NCBI GenBank assembly: GCA_002433485.1
Contig: DJIF01000010.1
Location: 1 to 26,150, forward strand
Reading direction: 5' to 3'
DNA from: Deltaproteobacteria bacterium UBA6601
GTDB lineage: Bacteria; Myxococcota_A; UBA796; UBA9615
DNA: 26,150 nt
Every line of letters begins with the position of its first letter. Position 1 is the stretch's first letter. Position numbers and translations under genes: made by a program. Of this stretch, positions 1-6,815 are shown piece by piece. The notes under the pieces are model-generated. The model was not told where the DNA came from. It saw nothing but the letters and a program-made list of their open reading frames with translations, and made no database searches.

Positions 1-242
1 CGCTTCATTTAAAGCCCAGCTTTGAGATGGCCGACAAGCCCTTTAAGGATGAAGCGATTCGCGATATCCGCTCCAATCAAGGTCTGGTTGTAGCGACCTT
101 TGAGAATGAGCCTGGTAACGCCAACCTGTTCTATGACGCTTTCCCTGGCGCCCTGCACTTTCTGCTGGAGACAATTCATTCCACGGAGGCTGAGGTTCCC
201 TATCAGGAACTGCTGCGTGGCGAGGACTTCTTACTCTCCTGA
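1..242 (+). CDS. HAD-superfamily hydrolase, C-terminal fragment (5' end outside window)
   Basis: The reading frame is open from the window edge, so the start lies upstream; the ATG at 27 is probably internal. About 79 residues are visible. They contain an LKP-x(n)-FK segment, then a hydrophobic strand followed by FENEPGNAN, then a Pro-Gly helix and an 'ETIHS' segment. From memory this arrangement (LK...K, then VATFENEPxN, then a fP..h..T.H end) resembles the C-terminal part of cytosolic HAD-like phosphohydrolases, in which the lysine and acidic residues complete the active site. The catalytic N-terminal DxD motif is outside the window, so neither substrate nor activity can be judged. The gene ends convergently with the SGNH gene on the other strand, with a 12-base overlap of the 3' ends. 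Confidence 0.55.
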   Translation, partial: LHLKPSFEMADKPFKDEAIRDIRSNQGLVVATFENEPGNANLFYDAFPGALHFLLETIHSTEAEVPYQELLRGEDFLLS

Positions 243-1964
243 AGGTGCCTCAGGAGCTTGCTCTTGCTCCTCATCGCCGACTACCGGCATGCCAGCTCCC
301 GGGATCACCAGACCCAGTCCCCAGGTGAACTCTCGACTGCGCTGTTTGAGTTTGGCCCAGGTTTGCTCTGCGGGGGGATCCGGCTTGCGATCGGTCGGTC
401 CATTAGTGATGATTTCGAGCTGGGCGATCTGCTCGCTGATCGCCTGTGCAAGTTCCCGGTGACCTGCTGCTGAGAAGTGGATGTTGTCGGTGAAGAAGCG
501 ACCTTCAGGGATGCCGAGCTCAGAGGCCTCTGCGATCACTGCATCGCTGTCGATCATCACTACCTGCTCTTCACTGGCGACACGGGAAACCACCGTGCTC
601 AGCTCTGTGGAGGCGCGCTGGAAGGGCGCCATAGCTGGACTTAGGTCCCGGGCCCTGACGAACGCTTGAGCGGCCTGTTCTGCAGAGCTGTGGATCAGGC
701 AGGTACCTTTCAGGAAGTGGAGCATGGCATAGCTCTGGGAGATGGCCTCAGCTTCTCTAAGCAGGCTCAGGGGCTCTACGCAGGCTTCTCGTGCTGCCGG
801 AGAGCCAAGCTCTGGCGCTTCAGCTGGAGGGATCGGTCCCCAGGCATCTGCTGCACGCATCTGTTCACCGTTGCCTTCGATGCTGGGCATGCGGCGGGCG
901 TCGATGAAGCGCTGCCGCATCAGCTCATCGGCCTGGGTCAGGAGTTCCTTGAAGCGAGCCTCGCGGCGCGATGAGATGGTCTCGAAGTGCATCGAAAACA
1001 CCGGCGGAAAATCACGTAGGTTGCTGGCCGGGGCGGCGAGCAGTACCTCTGTATCTTGGTCCTTAAGCCGTTGGACTACTTCTTGAAGATTGCGGTGGAA
1101 GATCTGGGGGAGGTATTGCTGCTGGATCTTGACGAAGTTGATGTAACGCTCCGTGCCAACATCGATGATGTTTTCATCCTGAGGGATGAAGGCTACTCCT
1201 TCTGAATTGCCAAGGTGTACAGGCTTGGCGCTCTCCAGTATTCGGTCTCGCAGCAGCCGAGCGCCCTGGAAAAAGTTGAAGCGATTGAGCCAGCTCTCCA
1301 GGGAGCTGGCCGGAGTCAGGTCATCGAGAAAGCTGCGGTGGAAGAAGTAGTAGCCCTGGTCATTGTGACCGGCGTAAATCACCACCACATCGGGATTGAA
1401 CTGTTCCAGTTGATCCGCCACATCGACCAGCTGAAAGGAGCTGTAGGTTCCGACTCCAGCGTTGATGATGTCGAAGCTCAGCTCAGGATGGCGCTCTGCT
1501 AACAGTTGTCCGACCTGCTCGGCGAACACCACGCCCTGTTCCCGGTAGGGCCAGCCCTGTACAGAGGAGCCGCCCATGAAGGCAATGCGTACGGAATTCT
1601 CGCCCCGTTCGGCGGCAAAGCTCTGTTCTCGAGCGAAGAACCAGTCGCCCTCATGGAGCCTGCGGTCGGTGCGAAAGACCGCCTCTTTATCAGCTTCGCT
1701 TTCATCGAGCTGGAACAGGGGATTAAAGCGTTCAGGGAGTGTGAAGTAGAGGTACTCGGCGGCCTCTTCGACCCCGGGAAGTGGGTAGTAGATGGTGCCC
1801 CAGATAGTGGTTACGCTGAACTCAAGGATCAGCAGTACAGCAGCTGTCGAGGCACAGGAGAGGCCAAGTCGAGAGGCCCAGTACCAGAGCAGTCCCTGCC
1901 TGCCATGCGGTGGGCGCGTTTCGATGGGCTCGCTACTCAAGCGGTCTAGCTCTCTGGAGTCCAC
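231..1964 (-). CDS. Membrane-anchored SGNH/GDSL hydrolase with TPR-like insertion
   Basis: 577 residues with a GTG start at 1964. A single N-terminal membrane segment (about residues 33-56) should leave the bulk of the protein outside the cytoplasm. The SGNH blocks are visible: GGSS at 131-134 (nucleophile probably Ser133), NAG at 168-170, GHND at 199-202 (Asn201), and DNIH at 493-496 (Asp493/His496) followed by FSAAGH. Such enzymes are esterases or acyl-transfer/deacylation enzymes on carbohydrates or lipids; the substrate here cannot be deduced. Between blocks III and V lies a long insertion that includes a TPR-like helical stretch (roughly 385-440). The C-terminal 60 residues after the catalytic His are Pro/Glu-rich. 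The start lies 19 bases inside the upstream YggX-like gene, so the two are probably translationally coupled. Confidence 0.8.
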   Translation of the reverse strand: MDSRELDRLSSEPIETRPPHGRQGLLWYWASRLGLSCASTAAVLLILEFSVTTIWGTIYYPLPGVEEAAEYLYFTLPERFNPLFQLDESEADKEAVFRTDRRLHEGDWFFAREQSFAAERGENSVRIAFMGGSSVQGWPYREQGVVFAEQVGQLLAERHPELSFDIINAGVGTYSSFQLVDVADQLEQFNPDVVVIYAGHNDQGYYFFHRSFLDDLTPASSLESWLNRFNFFQGARLLRDRILESAKPVHLGNSEGVAFIPQDENIIDVGTERYINFVKIQQQYLPQIFHRNLQEVVQRLKDQDTEVLLAAPASNLRDFPPVFSMHFETISSRREARFKELLTQADELMRQRFIDARRMPSIEGNGEQMRAADAWGPIPPAEAPELGSPAAREACVEPLSLLREAEAISQSYAMLHFLKGTCLIHSSAEQAAQAFVRARDLSPAMAPFQRASTELSTVVSRVASEEQVVMIDSDAVIAEASELGIPEGRFFTDNIHFSAAGHRELAQAISEQIAQLEIITNGPTDRKPDPPAEQTWAKLKQRSREFTWGLGLVIPGAGMPVVGDEEQEQAPEAPSGE

Positions 1965-2272
1965 TCGGAGGCCACCGCCTGGGGTGCCTGACCTGCGCTC
2001 TCAGAGGTGCCGTCGACGTTGAGGAAGTCGTGCATGAAGCGCTTTAGAGTCTGCCGATGTTCGCGCTCAATCATGTTGAGTCGATACTCGTTGATGACCT
2101 TTACTTCCATCTCTTTCCACTCTGCCCAGCAGGACGAGCAGGCAATTGACTGGATCTTCTTCCAGTAGTCGTTGCTGAAGGGAATCTCCTGCATTGGGCT
2201 CACGGCAGCGCCCGTGGGAGAGGTCTCGGCATCGTTGGTTCCGCCGCACTTATTGCAGGTGAAGTTGCTCAT
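1946..2272 (-). CDS. YggX-like Fe(II)-trafficking / oxidative damage protection protein with two CxxC pairs
   Basis: 108 residues with an ATG start at 2272 and a GGAG about 9 bases upstream. Residues about 49-88 (WAEW...VINEYRLNM...EHRQ...MHDFL) match the conserved core of YggX, a small cytoplasmic protein linked to iron handling and protection of Fe-S enzymes from oxidation. Enterobacterial YggX has one conserved N-terminal Cys. Here there are two CxxC pairs, C6/C9 and C45/C48, which could form a zinc-ribbon-like or iron-binding site. The last 20 residues are a low-complexity Ala/Ser/Glu tail. The gene overlaps the downstream SGNH gene by 19 bases. A short palindrome lies 49-63 bases upstream of the start. 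Family assignment is fairly sure; the metal and role are inferred. Confidence 0.75.
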   Translation of the reverse strand: MSNFTCNKCGGTNDAETSPTGAAVSPMQEIPFSNDYWKKIQSIACSSCWAEWKEMEVKVINEYRLNMIEREHRQTLKRFMHDFLNVDGTSESAGQAPQAVASEWTPES

Positions 2273-2320
2273 TTTGCTCGCTCCGGTGCCTGGTGAGGGG
2301 CGTATCCTAGCCTACCCATC

Positions 2321-2335
2321 GCTGGCAGTGCCAGC
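2321..2335. promoter_or_regulatory. 15-base palindrome in a divergent intergenic region, possible operator
   Basis: GCTGGCA-G-TGCCAGC is a perfect inverted repeat with 7-base arms in the 115-base gap between the YggX-like gene (minus) and the lipoprotein gene at 2388 (plus). On the minus strand it lies within and next to a weak sigma-70-like arrangement: TTGCTG at 2337-2332, a 17-base spacer, and TAGGCT at 2314-2309. A repressor bound there would block the promoter of the YggX-like gene. The hexamers are poor matches, so this is a suggestion only. Confidence 0.3.
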
Positions 2336-2387
2336 AAAGCGAAAGGCCCTTGCAGCAGACTCCTTCAGGACGCACACTTGGGATCCT

Positions 2388-2846
2388 ATGCACTGCATTA
2401 AAAGCCAACTTCATTTGTTGTTTTGCTCTTTGGCCCTGAGCGCCCTGATCGTGCCCCTCCATGGTTGCATTCTGGTGCTTCCCGATGATGACGATGACAG
2501 CGCTCCAGTTGTAGATGACTTCGCCGACTTCATTGAGGTTGACGCGGGCTGTGATGTTGATGGTTGGTGGACCCTTACCGCGAGTGTTTCGCACCCTGCT
2601 GGAGTCGACTGGGTTCAAGCGGTGTGGGTCGAGGTGGAGTTGGTCTACTACGACTCCGCTGACAATCGCTTCTTTGACGATTATCTGGGCTCGATCTCTC
2701 TGGCTGCTGCCGGTGGCTCAGAATGGTTCATTGAGCTCAGTCCTCTTGAGACCTTCCTGGACTGTAATTATCCAGGCGAGTACCTGTTTCGGTTCTTCGC
2801 TGAGGACCTGGATAGCGACTTGACCAGCTTGGACTTCATTAACTGA
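2388..2846 (+). CDS. Small lipoprotein with acidic DDDDDS linker, function unknown
   Basis: 152 residues from the ATG at 2388. The frame is open further upstream, but this ATG places a classic lipoprotein signal at the N-terminus: basic start, hydrophobic stretch LLFCSLALSALIVPL, then the lipobox LHGC with Cys27. Directly after the lipidated Cys comes an acidic linker, PDDDDDSAP. The remaining ~110 residues are acidic and rich in aromatic residues and valine, with three further Cys (in DAGCDV, FLDCNY and related positions), suggesting a small extracytoplasmic beta-sandwich. I do not recognise the family. The DDDDDSA motif is the unit repeated eight times in the protein encoded at 8700-9080, so it appears to be a lineage-specific surface-linker habit. 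Transcription is probably from the 2273-2387 gap. Confidence 0.65.
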   Translation: MHCIKSQLHLLFCSLALSALIVPLHGCILVLPDDDDDSAPVVDDFADFIEVDAGCDVDGWWTLTASVSHPAGVDWVQAVWVEVELVYYDSADNRFFDDYLGSISLAAAGGSEWFIELSPLETFLDCNYPGEYLFRFFAEDLDSDLTSLDFIN

Positions 2847-2857
2847 AGAGCTTCGTT

Positions 2858-3412
2858 CTACTGAGGCTGGAGGTCTGGAAGGCGCATCTCCAGCCAGCTT
2901 CTTGCAAGGTTTTCGGATCCTATTGCCTGGCAGGGTAAGTGGACGAGCGCCGCTACTGTTGCTCCTTTTCGTTGGGCTGGAAGTCGTTGACCAGGCCCAG
3001 CGGCGACTGGTTGTTTGCTGACCCAGGTGGCCTGGTCCTGATTAATGATCTCCAAGACCCGAACCGTCGCGGCCTGATTACTCATGGCTGAGTAGTAGGC
3101 TCCAAAGTCGCCGAACACGAAGCAGGTGCCTTTACCGCTATTCCACAGTCGCTCGCCACCGGGTCCAGGAGCTGCGATTTTGACCTCTTCAAGCAGCTGT
3201 CCTGAGGGCTTCTTGGCGGTTAGCTCGAGCCCTCCTTCCACGCCCTCGAAGCGGGCAAACTGACCCGCCTCAATGCTGACCATTCCGTTCGGCAAACCCT
3301 CAATGGCGATGCTGGTGTCGAAGCCGTTGTAGATGTTTAGGGTGTTTGGCTGACTACAGCCATAGCTCAGGCCGAGCAGGGTAGCGAGTAGTAGTGGGAA
3401 CAGGGGATGCAC
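2858..3412 (-). CDS. Lipoprotein of unknown function
   Basis: 184 residues with a GTG start at 3412. The N-terminus has a lipoprotein signal: a hydrophobic stretch LFPLLLATLLGLS and the lipobox SYGC with Cys19. The mature part opens with a beta-rich region (NIYNGFDTSIAIEGLP...) resembling the small beta-sandwich found in secreted proteins, then a middle Gly/Pro-rich loop and a C-terminal segment with a single further Cys. No catalytic motif is recognised. The gene stands alone on its strand: it converges with the 2388 lipoprotein gene (11 bases between stops) and diverges from the DUF2330 gene (50 bases between starts), so both promoters must lie in or near that 50-base gap. Being a gene is well supported; function is unknown. 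Confidence 0.7.
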   Translation of the reverse strand: MHPLFPLLLATLLGLSYGCSQPNTLNIYNGFDTSIAIEGLPNGMVSIEAGQFARFEGVEGGLELTAKKPSGQLLEEVKIAAPGPGGERLWNSGKGTCFVFGDFGAYYSAMSNQAATVRVLEIINQDQATWVSKQPVAAGPGQRLPAQRKGATVAALVHLPCQAIGSENLARSWLEMRLPDLQPQ

Positions 3413-3462
3413 CCCTGCACTCTAGCTGGTTTGAATCCCGTACCGTGGGCGTCCAGCGTAAG

Positions 3463-5151
3463 ATGCCTGCTATGTACAGGCTTTGGCTTCTTGTTCTGCT
3501 TTGTAGCGCCATTGTGCAGCTTGCCCCACCCGTTTTACAGGGTAGTCAGGCGCTGGCTTGTGGTGGCTTTTTCTGCTCTTCCATTACCCTTGCCCCTATC
3601 GAACAGACCGCAGAGAGAGTCCTGTTTGAGGTCAACAGCGAGGGCAAGCTGGCTGGCACCGTTACGGTTACGGTGGAAATCTCCTATACGGGCTCTCCTG
3701 ACGACTTCAGTTGGGTTTTGCCGGTCAGTGATCTGGTCGGTGGGCTTGAGGTGGTCCCGCGGCAGGCCCTTCAGGTTTTGGATTCAGTCACCAGTCCGCA
3801 GATTTTGCCTCCACCAACGCGCTGTACGCGGCCTCTGTTGCCGCCGTTTTTTCAAGATGAGGCGGTGGCGATTCGAAGCTCTGCCGAAGACGGTTCGCCT
3901 GGAGTAGAGGTGGAAAATCTTGAGCGGGTGGGTCCTTATGAGCCGCAATTGGTCTCCTCCCAGGATCCTCGGGCGCTGATTGATTGGCTCAACGAAAACG
4001 ACTACCTGATTACTGCGGAGATGGAGCCGGCAGTTGCTGACTATGTGAGCGCTGGAATGAAGTTCCTGGCCATGAAGCTCGCGCCCGACGCTGAGGTCAG
4101 TGATGTAGCGCCTATATCGATTACCTATCCGGGCGAAGAACCCATGGTTCCTCTGGTGCTGACCTCGGTAAGTGCTGAGCCGGAGATGGGAGTTCTGGTC
4201 ATGATCGCTGCCGGTGAACCTTATGAGTCCGCCAATTACGCCAACCTGCGCGTCCCCACCGAGATGGTTCAGGCCGAGCCGATCAGCGGCGTGAACAACT
4301 ACTACCCGCTGCTGTCCTGGCAGATTGATGAGGGGGGTGGTGAGGTGATGATCATGGAATTTGTTGGCTCCAGCGACGATGTCAGTGCCCTGGCTCAGGG
4401 CAATTGGGGCTGGAATGAGGAGCTCTTTGAGTCCATCACCTTTATTGAGGATTTAGCTGCTCGTCAGCCCCTGATTTCAAGGCTTTACAGCCGGGTCTCT
4501 GCCTGGGAGATCAACTCTGATCCCAGTTTTGTTCCGTCGGGGGCCGCAGCGCTCTCGAGAGTCCATGATTTGAGCGATCGACCCGAGGTGGAGGTCTGCG
4601 CCGGTTCGCCCCGAGATGTGCCCTGCGGCTCGCTGTACTGTGGCCGTGGCGCAAGCTGCGCCCGCACTGCGGAAGGGGAGGGTTGCGAGTGCCCCGAGGG
4701 TTCTTTGGCCCGATTGGTGACTGCTCCCTTGCTCACCGGTGCCTTGACGGAGAACACGGTGATCTGCCAGGACGCCAGCTACGACTTAATGAACTCGTTG
4801 GATGCACAGAACTTTGCTGGAGGAGCAGATCCCTGTGGAAATTTCGACTGTGGCTCAATGGGCCGATGTGAAGTCCTGGGCGGCTTCCCTACCTGCCGTT
4901 GTGACTCTGGTTATGCGGCAGTAGCGGTGAGTGGGGAGCAGATGCTCTGTCTCCAAACGCAGGAGAGCTATGGGCCGGCGCAGTTGCTGTGGACCGAGGG
5001 CTCTGGCTGTTCGTGCAGCGCGTCCTTTAGTGCGGCAAGGGGATCCAGTGGAGGCTTGGTTCTGCTGAGTCTGGCTTGGTTCGCTGGTCGACGCCGTTGG
5101 CGAAGGGCCGCTGCACCCTACAGGAATCGACCAATACCGAAGATGAAGTGA
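3463..5151 (+). CDS. DUF2330 surface protein with EGF-like repeats and MYXO-CTERM-type tail
   Basis: About 562 residues. I chose the ATG at 3463 (an in-frame ATG at 3472 is equally possible) because it gives a clean signal peptide (YRLWLLVLLCSAIVQLA...ALA). The mature protein begins with the CGGFFC motif (33-38) typical of DUF2330, whose domain covers roughly 33-370. Two Cys-rich EGF-like modules follow (about 377-415 and 456-505), the second with the pattern CGNFDCGSMGRCE...CRCDSGY. The C-terminus has GCSC (515-518), a hydrophobic stretch and an Arg-rich cluster (RRRWRR), the tripartite design of MYXO-CTERM sorting signals, here followed by 14 more residues. The protein is therefore expected at the outer cell surface. 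The 3' end overlaps the convergent gene by 34 bases. The role of DUF2330 is not known to me. Confidence 0.82.
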   Translation: MPAMYRLWLLVLLCSAIVQLAPPVLQGSQALACGGFFCSSITLAPIEQTAERVLFEVNSEGKLAGTVTVTVEISYTGSPDDFSWVLPVSDLVGGLEVVPRQALQVLDSVTSPQILPPPTRCTRPLLPPFFQDEAVAIRSSAEDGSPGVEVENLERVGPYEPQLVSSQDPRALIDWLNENDYLITAEMEPAVADYVSAGMKFLAMKLAPDAEVSDVAPISITYPGEEPMVPLVLTSVSAEPEMGVLVMIAAGEPYESANYANLRVPTEMVQAEPISGVNNYYPLLSWQIDEGGGEVMIMEFVGSSDDVSALAQGNWGWNEELFESITFIEDLAARQPLISRLYSRVSAWEINSDPSFVPSGAAALSRVHDLSDRPEVEVCAGSPRDVPCGSLYCGRGASCARTAEGEGCECPEGSLARLVTAPLLTGALTENTVICQDASYDLMNSLDAQNFAGGADPCGNFDCGSMGRCEVLGGFPTCRCDSGYAAVAVSGEQMLCLQTQESYGPAQLLWTEGSGCSCSASFSAARGSSGGLVLLSLAWFAGRRRWRRAAAPYRNRPIPKMK

Positions 5152-6815
5152 CCAAAGGGCCAGGTCTTGCGTCCGTCTTCCGGGTTAATGACTGCGCCAG
5201 CACCGCCCTCGAAGGTGATCCTGAAGCCATCTGAGAATTCGATGTCCAGTCCACCGAAGCCTTGCAGCCCTGGATAGACCACGACCTGATTGTTGGTGTC
5301 GTAGACGCTCTCTCGCACCGTGCCGATAAAGAACTCACCGCCACCGCCCAGATAGGGCTGCAGAGTTCCGGTGAGGAAGCGGTACTTGGCGCCGATACCA
5401 ATCTCAGGAAGCAGAGTTGCACCTTTATCGAGGTCGGTCGTTGTCATGCCAAGGCGGATGTCCAGGTTGAGCCCTTTCAGCATGCGAATGTCCATCACTA
5501 CCGCTCCACCCATGTATTGAGGACGCGCTTCATTGCCGTTGGCGCAGCGTCCTGCCTCATCCTCTTCATCAGGGCAGCGGTGTAGTTGGAATAGCTTGAA
5601 GCTTGCCACAGCCCCTGAGCGATACCGTGCCTCTCTCAGCAGCTCCGCTCTTCGTTTGTCCTGTTTAGATAGGGCTTTCTTAAGGGCTGGGGCAGGTTCG
5701 GTTGCCTTTTCCGTAGCAGTGGCTTGTGCGTCATTCGCCTCGGCCTGAGCTTGCGGTGACGGGGCGGTCAACCGGTCCCATGTGCCGCTTCTGGGATCGA
5801 AGGAACGTAACTCAATGACTCGTTTTTCGGTGGGGTGAAGGCGGATGAGAAAGAGATCGGTGAGCAGGTTCTGGCCAGCCCGATCACGGAGGAGCGCAGT
5901 CGCCACCTGGGCCAGCGGCCCATCGGGGCCGTCCAGGATGGTGCGCTCCAGCCCCTGCTTGCTGAACAGCAGCATCTTGCCGCCGCTGTCCAGGCGGTAG
6001 ACAAAGCTCTGCCATTTTGAGTTGCTATCCAGTGCCTGAATGATGTGAATTCCGGGCAGTAGCTCGCGCTCAATGGCTTTGTTTACATCCAGCTGCTGTC
6101 CGTCGAGCCAGAATTCGACAAAGGGGGTGCCCCGCAGGTCACCAAAGACCCGCGCCTTAGGTGCGGCGATGACCTCCTGGACTGCTGAGAGAAAGGTCGC
6201 CTGGGGTTCGGTTGGGTAGGCAGGGTTCCAGGGCTGAGCGGGATTGATCGCAGCGCTCTGGCGGAATTGACCGGCTGCTTTGTCAATATCCCCGAGCAGG
6301 TAGGCGGCTATGCCTCGGTAGAAGGGCAGCAACGCAAGTGACTCTCGGGACAGAAATTCCTGTTGGCAGGGCAATCGCTGTGCAGCCAGCGCAAACTGCT
6401 CCAGCGCGCTGGCGGGCTCCAAATCATCCAGCAGGCTGATGCCTTGTGCGGTCAGATGATCCAGTTCGGTTTTTCCTTCTGGAACCTCACCAATAGCCAG
6501 GGGCACCTGTTCTTCGCATTCCAGCCGGGTGCCGCTGCCACTGATCTGGAACTCGGGACTCTCGAGCCAGTCGGACAGCGTTAGTAGCCGAGAGGGGAAG
6601 GGCTCTTCTCGAGGCAGCCGGGCATCAAGGACCGTTCGGCTCACTTCGCTGCCATCCTGCGCTCCAGACGGGCCCCAGAGTGCTAGGGCTCGGGAGGTGG
6701 TGGCTCGTTGCTTGGGGTTGTGGTCGTCGGCCAGTGTTGGAGCCGCGATCAAGGTCGACAGGGTCAGCGCCCAGAGGATCCAGGCTCGAGTTCCGATTGG
6801 CTTGGTCCGTGCCAC
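5118..6815 (-). CDS. Exported protein with TPR-like region, PEGA-like segment and C-terminal beta-barrel-like domain
   Basis: 565 residues with a GTG start directly abutting the stop codon of the upstream kinase gene, which implies translational coupling. A signal peptide is visible (WILWALTLSTLIAAPTLA). Residues about 120-215 form TPR-like helices (ALEQFALAAQRL, YRGIAAYLLGDIDKAAGQFRQSAAINP). Residues about 222-285 (VEFWLDGQQL...LPGIHIIQ) look like a PEGA-type surface domain. A charged Ala/Glu-rich linker (about 350-400) leads to a C-terminal region of alternating hydrophobic and Gly/aromatic residues ending ...FIFGIGRFL, like a small outer-membrane beta-barrel. This would place it in the periplasm and outer membrane, possibly as the effector or sensor partner of the kinase. 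The function is inferred from context only. Confidence 0.7.
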   Translation of the reverse strand: MARTKPIGTRAWILWALTLSTLIAAPTLADDHNPKQRATTSRALALWGPSGAQDGSEVSRTVLDARLPREEPFPSRLLTLSDWLESPEFQISGSGTRLECEEQVPLAIGEVPEGKTELDHLTAQGISLLDDLEPASALEQFALAAQRLPCQQEFLSRESLALLPFYRGIAAYLLGDIDKAAGQFRQSAAINPAQPWNPAYPTEPQATFLSAVQEVIAAPKARVFGDLRGTPFVEFWLDGQQLDVNKAIERELLPGIHIIQALDSNSKWQSFVYRLDSGGKMLLFSKQGLERTILDGPDGPLAQVATALLRDRAGQNLLTDLFLIRLHPTEKRVIELRSFDPRSGTWDRLTAPSPQAQAEANDAQATATEKATEPAPALKKALSKQDKRRAELLREARYRSGAVASFKLFQLHRCPDEEDEAGRCANGNEARPQYMGGAVVMDIRMLKGLNLDIRLGMTTTDLDKGATLLPEIGIGAKYRFLTGTLQPYLGGGGEFFIGTVRESVYDTNNQVVVYPGLQGFGGLDIEFSDGFRITFEGGAGAVINPEDGRKTWPFGHFIFGIGRFL

